DNA of 58,032 bases from an uncultured Eudoraea sp. (GTDB taxonomy: Bacteria; Bacteroidota; Bacteroidia; Flavobacteriales; Flavobacteriaceae): NCBI RefSeq assembly GCF_947258925.1, contig NZ_CAMYKG010000027.1:1-58032 (forward strand), written 5' to 3'. Shown piece by piece: positions 26,645 through 35,133 of this stretch. Each line of letters begins with the position of its first letter. Position 1 is the stretch's first letter. The notes under the pieces were generated by a model. The model searched no databases. It was given only the letters and a program-made list of their open reading frames with translations, and was not told where the DNA came from. The position numbers and the translations under genes are program-made.

Positions 26645-27467
26645 TTTTAGTTGCTTTTTTTTCTTCTCTTTTCAAAACGGTTTTTGAAATGTAAATGCTT
26701 ATCTGGTAAAGAATAAGTACAGGCACGGCCACTATTATTTGACTTGCCACATCCGGAGGGGTAATTACTGCTGATATTATAAGTACAATAACCAGAGCAA
26801 TTTTTCGATACTTTTTAAGTATTTCAGGGGTTACCAGGCCTATTTTGGTCAGAAAGAAAATAATAATTGGCAGTTCAAAGATGAGGCCACAGGCAATAAC
26901 TGCAGCCCTTACGGTTGCTATATATGAGCTTAAATCTATCTCACGAACAATCTCATCACTAACGGAATATCCACCTAAAAAATTTATTGAAAGCGGGGCT
27001 ACAACATAATAACCGAAAAGGACACCCAGAAAAAAGAGCGAAGAAGCAATCAATATAAACCCTCGGGAATTGCTGCGTTCTTTATCATAAAGACCGGGGC
27101 TTATGAATTTCCACATTTCGTACAGAATATATGGAAATCCAAGAATAAATCCTGCCCAGATAGATGTCCAGATGTGGGCTGAAAACTGTTCTGCCATTTG
27201 ACGGCTCTGAACGGTAAAAATTGGTTCAGTTACACAAAAGGCCTCACTAAAACCCAGGTATCTCGATAGTTTGCAGAAGACACCATAGGTAGGAAAATCC
27301 GGTTTTTTTGGTCCAAAAATTACAGTGTCGAATATAAAGTCTTTCATTACAAAGGCCACTAATCCTATCAAAACCACGACAAGGGTGGATCTAATAAGGT
27401 GCCAACGCAGTTCTTCGAGGTGGTCGAGGAAAGACATTTCGTTAGGATCGCTAGTTACCTTTGCCAT
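26628..27467 (-). CDS. tatC: Twin-arginine translocase subunit TatC
   Basis: 279 residues, six membrane helices. The N-terminal SFLDHLEELRWHLIRS motif with the conserved Glu residues that bind the twin-arginine signal is intact, and YEMWKFISPGLYDKER follows. TatC is the signal-recognition core of the Tat translocase; the Gfo/Idh/MocA protein at 11561-12955 is a likely client. The start overlaps the kdsD stop by one base (TAATG). TatA/B are not in the window. Confidence 0.95.
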   Translation of the reverse strand: MAKVTSDPNEMSFLDHLEELRWHLIRSTLVVVLIGLVAFVMKDFIFDTVIFGPKKPDFPTYGVFCKLSRYLGFSEAFCVTEPIFTVQSRQMAEQFSAHIWTSIWAGFILGFPYILYEMWKFISPGLYDKERSNSRGFILIASSLFFLGVLFGYYVVAPLSINFLGGYSVSDEIVREIDLSSYIATVRAAVIACGLIFELPIIIFFLTKIGLVTPEILKKYRKIALVIVLIISAVITPPDVASQIIVAVPVLILYQISIYISKTVLKREEKKATKNVKSS

Positions 27468-28432
27468 TAAAGTATTCCTTCGTTAATTAAATTATGTAAA
27501 TGAACAACACCCGAATATTTTTCTCCATCTATAACCAGTAACTGGGAGATGCCATTAGATTGCATCATCTTTAATGCCTTTACTGCTAGCACATCCGGAC
27601 TAATTGTTTTAGGGTTTAGTGTCATTATATCCTTGGCTTTTAAACCATTAATATTGTCGTATTTGTTAAGCATGCGCCTGATATCGCCATCTGTGACGAT
27701 TCCAATAACCTTAGAGTTTTTCATTACAGCCGTTACACCCAACATGCTTTTAGAAATTTCAATAATGACTTGCTTTACATCCGTATCAGCATCAACCTGG
27801 GGTTTGAAATTGTTTCCTGAAATGTCGGAAACTCTCAGATACAATTTTTTACCCAATGTTCCACCGGGATGGTATTTGGCAAAATCCTGACTGCTAAATC
27901 CCCTCAATTCCAGAAGGCATATTGCCAAAGCGTCACCTATTACAAGTTGTGCAGTGGTGCTGGTAGTCGGTGCCAGATTATTTGGACAAGCTTCCTTTTC
28001 GACATATGTATTCAAAATAAAATCTGCTTTTTGAACCAGGAATGACTCTAAATTTCCGCACATTCCTATTAACTTGTTATTGCCCTGTTTGATTAAGGGC
28101 ACCAACATTTTAATCTCCGGAGTATTTCCACTTTTGGAGATACAAATCACCACATCATTTTCCTGTATTGTACCGAGATCACCATGTATTGCATCCGCAG
28201 CATGCATAAAAATAGCAGGAGTTCCTGTAGAGTTTAAGGTAGCTACAATTTTTGAGGCAATGATAGCGCTTTTACCTATTCCGGTAATTACTACCCGCCC
28301 CTCAGATTCATAGATGCAATTTACGGCATTGGCAAATTGGTCATCCAAAAGTGATGATAAGTGTGCAATGGCATTGCTTTCTGTTTCGATGGTTTTTTTG
28401 GCGGCTGCCAAGATGGCTTTATTATTGCTCAA
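27467..28432 (-). CDS. kdsD: D-arabinose 5-phosphate isomerase (KpsF/GutQ family)
   Basis: 321 residues: a SIS domain (about 30-170; TGIGKSAIIASKI, ISKSGNTPE, HAADAIHGDLG) and two CBS domains (about 200-320). It converts ribulose 5-phosphate to arabinose 5-phosphate, the first step to Kdo in LPS. It heads the operon with tatC, the CMD gene and lptB, fitting an LPS role, and is divergent from recQ. Confidence 0.93.
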   Translation of the reverse strand: MSNNKAILAAAKKTIETESNAIAHLSSLLDDQFANAVNCIYESEGRVVITGIGKSAIIASKIVATLNSTGTPAIFMHAADAIHGDLGTIQENDVVICISKSGNTPEIKMLVPLIKQGNNKLIGMCGNLESFLVQKADFILNTYVEKEACPNNLAPTTSTTAQLVIGDALAICLLELRGFSSQDFAKYHPGGTLGKKLYLRVSDISGNNFKPQVDADTDVKQVIIEISKSMLGVTAVMKNSKVIGIVTDGDIRRMLNKYDNINGLKAKDIMTLNPKTISPDVLAVKALKMMQSNGISQLLVIDGEKYSGVVHLHNLINEGIL

Positions 28433-28450
28433 GATGGTCCTGAAATTATA

Positions 28451-28487
28451 TGTTTACATTCTTAGAAATTAACTTAATATGTAAACA
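28451..28487. promoter_or_regulatory. 9-bp inverted repeat between kdsD and recQ
   Basis: TGTTTACAT (28451-28459) and ATGTAAACA (28479-28487) are perfect inverted copies 19 bases apart in the divergent intergenic region, close to the kdsD start. It could be an operator or the 5' leader hairpin of kdsD. Confidence 0.35.
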
Positions 28488-28596
28488 GATTTTAAAAGAA
28501 TGTATTATATTTAAGAAAACAAAATTACATAATCTTATTTTATAGAAGATTCTAAACTACAAACAATATAATTTATCAATTTTACCTGCCTACTAA

Positions 28597-28625
28597 TTGG
28601 AAGTTTATATCTTAATTAATTTTTG
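28597..28625 (+). promoter_or_regulatory. Candidate recQ promoter
   Basis: TTG at 28597-28599, a 17-bp spacer, then TAATTTTTG (28617-28625), one base off the TAnnTTTG consensus. It lies 40 bases upstream of the recQ ATG. Confidence 0.35.
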
Positions 28626-28666
28626 AAAAGATATCATAATGGCAAACTCGACTTATTAAAAATGCA

Positions 28667-30868
28667 ATGATTTTGAATGAAATTGATCTACATGCAGCAC
28701 TTAAAAAATATTTTGGTTTTTCCAATTTTAAAGGGCTACAGGAAGAAGTCATAAAGAACGTAGTTCAAAATAAAAACACCTTCGTTATTATGCCTACGGG
28801 AGGTGGTAAATCACTTTGTTATCAACTCCCTGCACTTATAAAAGAAGGCACCGCTATCGTAGTATCTCCATTAATTGCCCTGATGAAAAATCAGGTAGAT
28901 GCCATTCGCGGGGTTTCATCACATCCGGGGATTGCCCACGTTCTTAACTCTTCATTGACTAAAACTCAGGTTAAAGAAGTAAAACAGGATATTTTGGATG
29001 GGATAACAAAATTGCTCTATGTAGCACCTGAATCCCTTACGAAGGAAGAGTATGTTGACTTTTTACAATCTGTTCCCCTTTCATTTGTTGCCATTGATGA
29101 GGCTCACTGTATTTCAGAGTGGGGTCATGATTTCAGACCGGAATACAGAAATTTAAGGGCTATTATTAATAGATTGGGGGATAATATCCCTATAATAGGT
29201 TTAACGGCCACAGCCACTCCAAAAGTACAGGAGGATATAATAAAGAACCTTGTCATTACAGATGCACGGGTTTTTAAAGCTTCTTTTAACAGGCCTAATT
29301 TATTTTATGAGGTAAGGCCAAAGACCAAAAATGTGGATGCCGATATTATTCGTTTTGTCAAGAAAAATACTGGCAAATCAGGAATAATTTATTGTTTGAG
29401 CAGAAAAAGGGTTGAAGAACTTGCACAGGTTTTACAGGTCAATGGAGTAAGTGCAGTGCCCTATCATGCCGGATTTGATGCAAAAACCCGAACTAAGTAC
29501 CAGGATATGTTCCTAATGGAAGATGTGGATGTGGTAATAGCAACCATTGCATTTGGAATGGGTATAGACAAGCCTGATGTGCGTTTTGTAATTCATCATG
29601 ACATACCTAAAAGCATAGAAAGTTACTACCAGGAAACGGGTCGTGCCGGCCGGGATGGAGGTGAGGGACATTGCCTCGCATTTTATTCCTACAAAGATGT
29701 TGAAAAGTTAGAAAAATTCATGTCTGGTAAACCGGTAGCGGAGCAGGAAATTGGTAATGCCCTGCTTCAGGAAATTGTAGCTTATGCAGAAACTTCTATG
29801 TCCAGGAGGAAATTTATTCTTCATTATTTTGGCGAGGAATTTGACGAAGAGAATGGCGAAGGAGCGGATATGGATGATAATTCAAGAAATCCAAAAGAAA
29901 AGGAAGAAGCCACAGATAATGTAGTCAAGTTAATTCAGGTGATCCAGGGGACCAAAGAAAAATTTAAGTCCAAAGAAATTGTCCTGGCCCTGATAGGTTC
30001 TACCAATGCGCTTATTGCTTCGCACAAAACGGAAGGGAAGTCTTTTTTTGGTATTGGGTCTGATAGGGATAAAGGCTATTGGATGGCTTTAATCAGACAA
30101 GTACTGGTAGCAGGTTTAATAAGAAAGGAAATTGAACAATATGGCATTTTACATGTAACTGAAGCCGGATCTTCATTTGTTCAGAATCCAACTTCATTTA
30201 TGATGACCAAAGACCATGTATATAATGAGGAAAACGATCAGGCCATTATAACTGCGTCTAAAAGTGCCGGTGGGGTTGCTGATGAAAAATTATTACGCTT
30301 ACTAAAAGATCTCAGGAAAAGTGAAGCTAAGAAATTGGATGTTCCGCCTTTTGTTATCTTCCAGGATCCTTCACTAAACGATATGGCACTAAAATATCCC
30401 ATTTCTCTGGAGGAGTTGGTAAATATTCATGGCGTGGGCGAAGGAAAGGCTAAGAAATATGGAAAACCATTTATATCACTAATTACCCGGTACGTTGAGG
30501 ATAATGAGATAATTCGTCCGGATGACCTTGTTGTAAAGAGTACCGGATCTAATTCTGCGCTGAAGTTATATATTATTCAGAATGTGGATAGAAAGTTACC
30601 CCTGGATGATATCGCTTCTGCCAAGGGACTCGAATTGCCCGAATTGGTAAAAGAAATGGAACAAATAGTTTTTAGTGGTACCAGATTAAATATTGGTTAC
30701 TGGATTGATGAAATACTTGATGAGGATCAGCAAGATGAAATTCATGACTATTTTCTGGATGCGGAAACGGATAATATTGACGAGGCACAAAAAGAGTTTG
30801 ATGGCGATTATGAAGATGAAGAATTAAGGCTATACAGACTAAAATTCATGAGTGAGGTGGCAAATTAG
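28667..30868 (+). CDS. recQ: ATP-dependent DNA helicase RecQ
   Basis: 733 residues. Motif I PTGGGKSLCYQ (Lys48), the DEAH box at 144-147 followed by CISEWGHDFRPEY, and motif VI QETGRAGRDG are complete. An RQC region follows. An HRDC domain (about 535-610) and a further C-terminal part with an acidic end are present, so the protein is longer than the 610 residues of E. coli RecQ. The Cys ligands of the RecQ zinc site are not evident (the region reads YAETSMSRRKFILHYFGEEF), a difference seen in Bacteroidota RecQ. It acts in recombinational repair and fork rescue. Confidence 0.95.
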   Translation: MILNEIDLHAALKKYFGFSNFKGLQEEVIKNVVQNKNTFVIMPTGGGKSLCYQLPALIKEGTAIVVSPLIALMKNQVDAIRGVSSHPGIAHVLNSSLTKTQVKEVKQDILDGITKLLYVAPESLTKEEYVDFLQSVPLSFVAIDEAHCISEWGHDFRPEYRNLRAIINRLGDNIPIIGLTATATPKVQEDIIKNLVITDARVFKASFNRPNLFYEVRPKTKNVDADIIRFVKKNTGKSGIIYCLSRKRVEELAQVLQVNGVSAVPYHAGFDAKTRTKYQDMFLMEDVDVVIATIAFGMGIDKPDVRFVIHHDIPKSIESYYQETGRAGRDGGEGHCLAFYSYKDVEKLEKFMSGKPVAEQEIGNALLQEIVAYAETSMSRRKFILHYFGEEFDEENGEGADMDDNSRNPKEKEEATDNVVKLIQVIQGTKEKFKSKEIVLALIGSTNALIASHKTEGKSFFGIGSDRDKGYWMALIRQVLVAGLIRKEIEQYGILHVTEAGSSFVQNPTSFMMTKDHVYNEENDQAIITASKSAGGVADEKLLRLLKDLRKSEAKKLDVPPFVIFQDPSLNDMALKYPISLEELVNIHGVGEGKAKKYGKPFISLITRYVEDNEIIRPDDLVVKSTGSNSALKLYIIQNVDRKLPLDDIASAKGLELPELVKEMEQIVFSGTRLNIGYWIDEILDEDQQDEIHDYFLDAETDNIDEAQKEFDGDYEDEELRLYRLKFMSEVAN

Positions 30869-30900
30869 GCTTAGCGTGCATACTCACTTTTTACAAATGA

Positions 30901-30927
30901 AAAAAACCCTCACGAAGAGGGTTTTTA
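30901..30927. terminator. Bidirectional terminator between recQ and CCC-motif gene
   Basis: A symmetric hairpin: A-run, ACCCTC, loop ACGAA, GAGGGT, T-run. Stem and flanks are symmetric, so it can serve both converging genes. Confidence 0.85.
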
Positions 30928-30949
30928 AAACCATACAATCTTACTTTAA

Positions 30950-31249
30950 TTAAAAGTTTCCACTTGTAATAAAGGCTGCTATTACCCCAAAGTAAAGAAT
31001 CCCGAATACCAGATAAATCACAGCCAGGGCCATGCCAACATACGACAAAATTCTTCCTGTTCTGACACTTTCATAACCTGAATAGTTTTCGGGATGTTCC
31101 TTGTAAAGCAACTCCGCTTTTTTGGCACTATTTAAGCCAATTATACTAAAAATAATAGCAAAGGGGCCGCAACACGTTATGGCGCCTATAATGGAAATTA
31201 TTCCCATGGTCAGGGCGTTGCTCGCCCCCGGTAAGGGTTGTAAATTCAT
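30950..31249 (-). CDS. CCC-motif-type small membrane protein
   Basis: 99 residues with two hydrophobic regions. The first helix contains ITCCGPFAIIFSIIGL, the second ILSYVGMALAVIYLVFGI, and between them is a charged loop (SAKKAELLYKEHPENYSGYE). The layout matches DUF4190-like / CCC-motif membrane proteins of flavobacteria. It lies 21 bases after its relative at 31271-31597 and probably belongs to the same transcript. The function is unknown. Confidence 0.82.
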   Translation of the reverse strand: MNLQPLPGASNALTMGIISIIGAITCCGPFAIIFSIIGLNSAKKAELLYKEHPENYSGYESVRTGRILSYVGMALAVIYLVFGILYFGVIAAFITSGNF

Positions 31250-31270
31250 TTGTTATTTATTTAATAAGGT

Positions 31271-31597
31271 TTATTGCTCCCACTGCTCTCTTATTTCATT
31301 CACCTGTTCCATATAAGCCTCCCAGCCTCCCATCTCAGAAATTGAATATATGGCATAGGCAAAATAAACTATTCCTAATACAAGTCCAATTATGGCCATA
31401 ATTTTGGCTGTTTTAAGCTGATCGTAATTTGAGTATAATTCAGGATTTTCTTTGTACTTATTTTCGTCCTTATACACGAGAAAATAGGCAATGCCGGCAA
31501 GAACAGCCCCCGGAAGGCCTCCAAAACAGCAGCAGAGGTATGAAAGAATTGAAAGTACAATGGCTATGGTAACATTAGGTAGTTTTTGTTGTTCCAT
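31271..31597 (-). CDS. CCC-motif membrane protein
   Basis: 108 residues. The first helix holds the name-giving triple Cys (LSYLCCCFGGLPGAVLAG), then a charged loop (YKDENKYKENPELYSNYD) and a second helix (AKIMAIIGLVLGIVYFAYAI). It shares this pattern with the next gene downstream, so the two are probably duplicates. The consecutive Cys at the membrane suggests palmitoylation-like modification, metal binding or redox sensing, none shown. It follows the DUF2752 gene by 15 bases. Confidence 0.85.
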   Translation of the reverse strand: MEQQKLPNVTIAIVLSILSYLCCCFGGLPGAVLAGIAYFLVYKDENKYKENPELYSNYDQLKTAKIMAIIGLVLGIVYFAYAIYSISEMGGWEAYMEQVNEIREQWEQ

Positions 31598-31612
31598 CTA
31601 GTATAGGTTTAA

Positions 31613-31918
31613 TTAGATAAATTTTAGGATATAGTTGATTAAAATAGTCGATACAGTAGTAATCATTAAAAATATGCTAATTTTATTTTCATGTTTTATG
31701 GTGATAAAACTATTCAATACTAAAAACCCAAATAAAACTATTAGAGGATAAATAGCAGGATACATTTTAAATGCCTCAGTAAACTCTCCATGTAGTAGTA
31801 AAACAGCGGCCCTTTGAATACCGCAACCTGTGCATTCTAAACCTAATAACTGTTTATTCATACACGGAAGCATATAATCTTCATTGGTAAAAAGAATTAT
31901 TGCTGAAGTTGTATTCAT
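31613..31918 (-). CDS. DUF2752 membrane protein
   Basis: 101 residues. The family core is GLECTGCGIQRAAVLLLHGEF with two Cys and an Arg at the membrane face, followed by two more helices. It leads a run with the two CCC-motif genes. All three share Cys motifs at the membrane, which hints at a joint role. The function is not known. Confidence 0.88.
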   Translation of the reverse strand: MNTTSAIILFTNEDYMLPCMNKQLLGLECTGCGIQRAAVLLLHGEFTEAFKMYPAIYPLIVLFGFLVLNSFITIKHENKISIFLMITTVSTILINYILKFI

Positions 31919-31961
31919 TTTAACTATTTAATCAACTGAAAATTACTATTATTTTTGAGGA

Positions 31962-32150
31962 ATGAAAACAAATCGAATCATTTATTTTTTGCTTATTATC
32001 ATTGGGGCAACTATCATGGCAACCGGTGATCAATGGATTCAGAAAGAGTATTCCATGAGCATAGGTATAGTTTTACTGATGTTCGGTATTTATAAATCTT
32101 CGAAAGTATGGTCTAATGCTGAAGAGCATAATACGGAGGATGAACAATGA
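31962..32150 (+). CDS. Small two-helix membrane protein
   Basis: 62 residues: helix 1 IIYFLLIIIGATIMATG, short loop, helix 2 SIGIVLLMFGIYKSS, and an acidic tail (NAEEHNTEDEQ). It overlaps the Smr-domain gene by four bases (ATGA), so they are co-translated. No family is recognised. It is divergent from the DUF2752 gene, with starts 43 bases apart. Confidence 0.75.
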   Translation: MKTNRIIYFLLIIIGATIMATGDQWIQKEYSMSIGIVLLMFGIYKSSKVWSNAEEHNTEDEQ

Positions 32151-32695
32151 GAATTTTTAAAGTAGGTGAAAAGGTTGAGGTCATAGATGATAAGCTCACC
32201 GGAGTTGTAATAGCCATTTCAGATGATTTAATAACTATTAGAACCGATGAGGGGTTCCACATGGATTTTAGTGCCTCAGAATTGATTCACACCGAAGATG
32301 TGAAGGCTATAAAGGTTACCAACTTTGAAGCTGCCCAGGTGAAAGGCATCAAGGAGCAGGTAGTGAAGCCAAAAGCGAAAAAGACTAGTCCGAAAGACCG
32401 TAATAAGCCTACAATGGAAGTTGATCTTCATATTCATCAACTCGTTCCTTCTTCCAAAGGGATGTCTAATTACGACATGTTAAATATTCAGATGGAAACG
32501 GCCAAACGACAACTGGAATTTGCAATACGAAAAAGAATACAAAAAGTGGTTTTTATCCATGGCGTAGGAGAAGGAGTTCTGAAAGAAGAATTGAACTTTC
32601 TGTTTAAGCGCTACGAAAATGTAAAATTTTACGATGCTGATTATCAAAAATATGGCTTAGGGGCTACCGAAGTTTATATCTATCAAAATCCCTGA
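32147..32695 (+). CDS. Smr-domain protein (DUF2027-like)
   Basis: 182 residues. An N-terminal Tudor/KOW-like beta region (VGEKVEVIDDKLTGVVIAIS) precedes a basic linker and a C-terminal Smr domain, whose marks are EVDLHIHQL, KVVFIHGVGEGVL and GATEVYIY. Smr domains of MutS2 nick or bind branched DNA and collided ribosomes; the HGVGEG loop is intact. The nuclease Asp-His (DLHIH) is kept. Confidence 0.88.
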   Translation: MRIFKVGEKVEVIDDKLTGVVIAISDDLITIRTDEGFHMDFSASELIHTEDVKAIKVTNFEAAQVKGIKEQVVKPKAKKTSPKDRNKPTMEVDLHIHQLVPSSKGMSNYDMLNIQMETAKRQLEFAIRKRIQKVVFIHGVGEGVLKEELNFLFKRYENVKFYDADYQKYGLGATEVYIYQNP

Positions 32696-32704
32696 ATAAA
32701 TAGA

Positions 32705-33211
32705 TTACTCTTTGGTGGTTATGGTTCCAAATTCGTTAATCCTAAGGTCAGTTATTCGCAAACCTTCCGAATTTACCAATGAAATTTCACTTAGTTCAAT
32801 TTTGTGCTCAAAAACAGTAGTGTCGCTCTCGCTTTGAACAGTAGTAATAAAGACTTCTCCTCCTTGCCCTTCGTACTCATCTACAACTATTGGTGTAAGC
32901 GGAGGAACAACATCACAAAAATAATCCTTGTCAACATCTTCGGAAAAAGTCCGGTAAATTACTTGAGATTGCCCCGGAACTGCGCTTCTAATTGTGTCAG
33001 TTGAGACTTCATTGGCTAAAAGGCCGCTTTGCAATTGAAGTACAAGGGCATCGGTGGTATTCAGTTTAAAGAATAATGTGCTGCTCGTTGTTGTTGTGGA
33101 CTCACAGAAGTTGATGCTGGTATCATTAAAATCTATCGTTTCAATCAACAAATCACCATCGTCGCAGGAGCAAATAAGGCACAAAATAAATAACAACAAA
33201 GCTTTATTCAT
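32705..33211 (-). CDS. Lipoprotein of unknown function
   Basis: 168 residues. The signal ends in lipobox LICSC (Cys about 16), followed by DDGD, an export signal seen on surface lipoproteins of Bacteroidota. The body is Ser/Thr-rich with beta-strand character and few Cys. No domain is recognised. The gene converges with the Smr gene and is divergent from the cysteine desulfurase gene. Confidence 0.75.
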   Translation of the reverse strand: MNKALLLFILCLICSCDDGDLLIETIDFNDTSINFCESTTTTSSTLFFKLNTTDALVLQLQSGLLANEVSTDTIRSAVPGQSQVIYRTFSEDVDKDYFCDVVPPLTPIVVDEYEGQGGEVFITTVQSESDTTVFEHKIELSEISLVNSEGLRITDLRINEFGTITTKE

Positions 33212-33290
33212 GCTTCAAATTTAAATGAATTTAAAACGATTATCCTAGTGCATTGCATTGATTTTATGAAGAGTTTAAGTTTATTTCAAT

Positions 33291-33298
33291 TATTTTTG
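33291..33298 (+). promoter_or_regulatory. Candidate -7 box for cysteine desulfurase gene
   Basis: TATTTTTG fits TAnnTTTG 30 bases upstream of the ATG at 33328. A good -33 TTTG is not seen. Direct copies of CATTGCATT at 33251 and 33301 flank it. Confidence 0.35.
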
Positions 33299-33327
33299 GT
33301 CATTGCATTAAATTAAAAAGCTTGTTC

Positions 33328-34476
33328 ATGCATAAAATCTATTTTGATAATGCTGCTACTACCCCTGTAAGAGAAGAGGTAATTGTAAAAATGAAGGAAG
33401 CCCTGACCAACTGTTATGGCAATCCGTCATCTACCCATGGATTTGGACGGAGTGCCAAAACCGAAATTGAGCAAGCTCGAAAAACTATCGCTAAATATTT
33501 AAACGCCGAAGCATCTGAAATTATATTCACATCGGGTGGTACTGAAGCTGATAACATGATATTAAGGAGCGCTGTAAGGGACCTTGGAGTGCAGACCATT
33601 ATAACCTCGAAGATTGAGCATCATGCTGTTTTACATACTTCGGAGGCACTGCAAAAGGAGTTTGGTATTCGAGTTGAATTTGTCGATACCGACAGTTTTG
33701 GGGATATAGACCTAAAGCACCTGGAACAGTTACTGGATGCTGATGATTCAAAGAAGATTGTTAGTTTAATGCATGTAAACAATGAGATAGGGAATATTTT
33801 GGATATGCATAAGATCGCATTGCTATGCAAGGCTAAAGGTGCTTACCTCCATTCAGATACGGTACAGTCCATTGGGCATTTTAATTGGGATTTACAATCC
33901 ACACCTATTGATTTTTTAGTGGCATCGGCGCATAAATTTCACGGTCCTAAGGGGGTGGGGTTTGCTTTTATAAGGAAAAATACGGGGATAGAACCTTTGA
34001 TAGTTGGAGGTTCTCAGGAACGTGGCTACCGGGCGGGTACAGAACCATTTCATAACATAGTAGGCCTTAAAGAAGCATTTGTAGCAGCCTATGATAACCT
34101 GGATGAAGAAGAAGAATATATTTCAGGGCTGAAGCGGTACTTCATTGAAAAGCTTAAAGATGCTATCCCGGGGGTAAAATTTAATGGGTATTCCGGGGAT
34201 ATGGAACGGAGTACCTATACTTTGGTAAATGTCTGCCTGCCTTTTAGTGAAGATAAATCACAAATGATCCTTTTTCATATGGATCTAAAAGGAATTGCAT
34301 GTTCGGAGGGCAGTGCCTGTCAGTCCGGGGCCAATGGTGGTTCGCATGTCCTTAACGAAATTTTGTCTGATGAAGAACTAAAAATGCCTTCAATCAGATT
34401 TTCATTTTCAAAATACAATACACAGGAAGAAGTAGACTATGTAATAGAGGCATTAAAGGAGTTTAGTTTGTCCTAA
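33328..34476 (+). CDS. Cysteine desulfurase (NifS/IscS family)
   Basis: 382 residues from the ATG at 33328; a TTG two codons earlier is only a longer frame. The fold-type I PLP motifs are complete: YFDNAATTP, HVNNEIGN, the lysine in ASAHKFHGPKG, and the Cys-bearing loop EGSACQSGANGGS. It supplies sulfur for Fe-S clusters or thiolation. The long catalytic-Cys loop matches group I (IscS/NifS). Its end overlaps the converging gene at 34473 by four bases. No isc or suf scaffold genes are nearby. Confidence 0.93.
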   Translation: MHKIYFDNAATTPVREEVIVKMKEALTNCYGNPSSTHGFGRSAKTEIEQARKTIAKYLNAEASEIIFTSGGTEADNMILRSAVRDLGVQTIITSKIEHHAVLHTSEALQKEFGIRVEFVDTDSFGDIDLKHLEQLLDADDSKKIVSLMHVNNEIGNILDMHKIALLCKAKGAYLHSDTVQSIGHFNWDLQSTPIDFLVASAHKFHGPKGVGFAFIRKNTGIEPLIVGGSQERGYRAGTEPFHNIVGLKEAFVAAYDNLDEEEEYISGLKRYFIEKLKDAIPGVKFNGYSGDMERSTYTLVNVCLPFSEDKSQMILFHMDLKGIACSEGSACQSGANGGSHVLNEILSDEELKMPSIRFSFSKYNTQEEVDYVIEALKEFSLS

Positions 34477-35123
34477 GATTTTTTAATTTTTTGACGCTCT
34501 TTATCATAGGGAAATTTGCGCACTAACTTTTTCATCATTTTATCAATCATATCAGACGTATTTCGACCTGATTTTTTATTGATGCCGTACTCGTATTTCC
34601 ATAACAGCTTCCCTGTTTTTCCATCACTTATTTTAAGTCCAATTCTCCCGTAGTTTGCAACCCCAAGGATATAATCCATAAAGCTAAATTCTGTGGGAAT
34701 TCCTTTAGAAAGCAGGATATTTATATCAAGATTACCGCTAACAATTGCATCCACCTCCAGGATTTCACATAGTTCTTTTATAGTATAGGTGTCTATAGTA
34801 GTGTAGGTAATATCTTTTTTGGCAAGAATGGCATTTGTGTTACTGACATTTTGAAAATCAACGGTGAATTTCTTTTTTTTCTTTCCCCGGCCAAAATAAG
34901 TCTCCAGTGCATCCTGCACGGCATAACCTTCTTTTTCTTCCAGTTTAATTAATTCTTCCTTTGATGTATTTTCCTCAAGTTTAAGATGCGTAAAAAAGGG
35001 TATGATTGCTACGATCTTGTGATCTTTACTTAAGACATCAAACTTGTTACTTTCATATACACTTTTTTGAGCGTTAAGGCACGTACCAAATAAAAGCAGG
35101 GAGATAATAAGAAATTTCTTCAT
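34473..35123 (-). CDS. Secreted protein, CsgG/GNA1162-like alpha/beta domain
   Basis: 216 residues with signal peptide (MKKFLIISLLLFGTCLNAQ). A strand IVAIIPFF, a helix, a NTNAILAKK stretch and the EVDAIVSGNLD strand, then KISDGKTGKLLWKYE, give the order of periplasmic anticodon-binding-like domains of the CsgG/GNA1162 type. The assignment is by pattern only. It lies 10 bases after the TonB-dependent receptor gene and is probably transcribed with it and with the M23 gene. Confidence 0.7.
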   Translation of the reverse strand: MKKFLIISLLLFGTCLNAQKSVYESNKFDVLSKDHKIVAIIPFFTHLKLEENTSKEELIKLEEKEGYAVQDALETYFGRGKKKKKFTVDFQNVSNTNAILAKKDITYTTIDTYTIKELCEILEVDAIVSGNLDINILLSKGIPTEFSFMDYILGVANYGRIGLKISDGKTGKLLWKYEYGINKKSGRNTSDMIDKMMKKLVRKFPYDKERQKIKKS

Positions 35124-35133
35124 TATAGACTAA

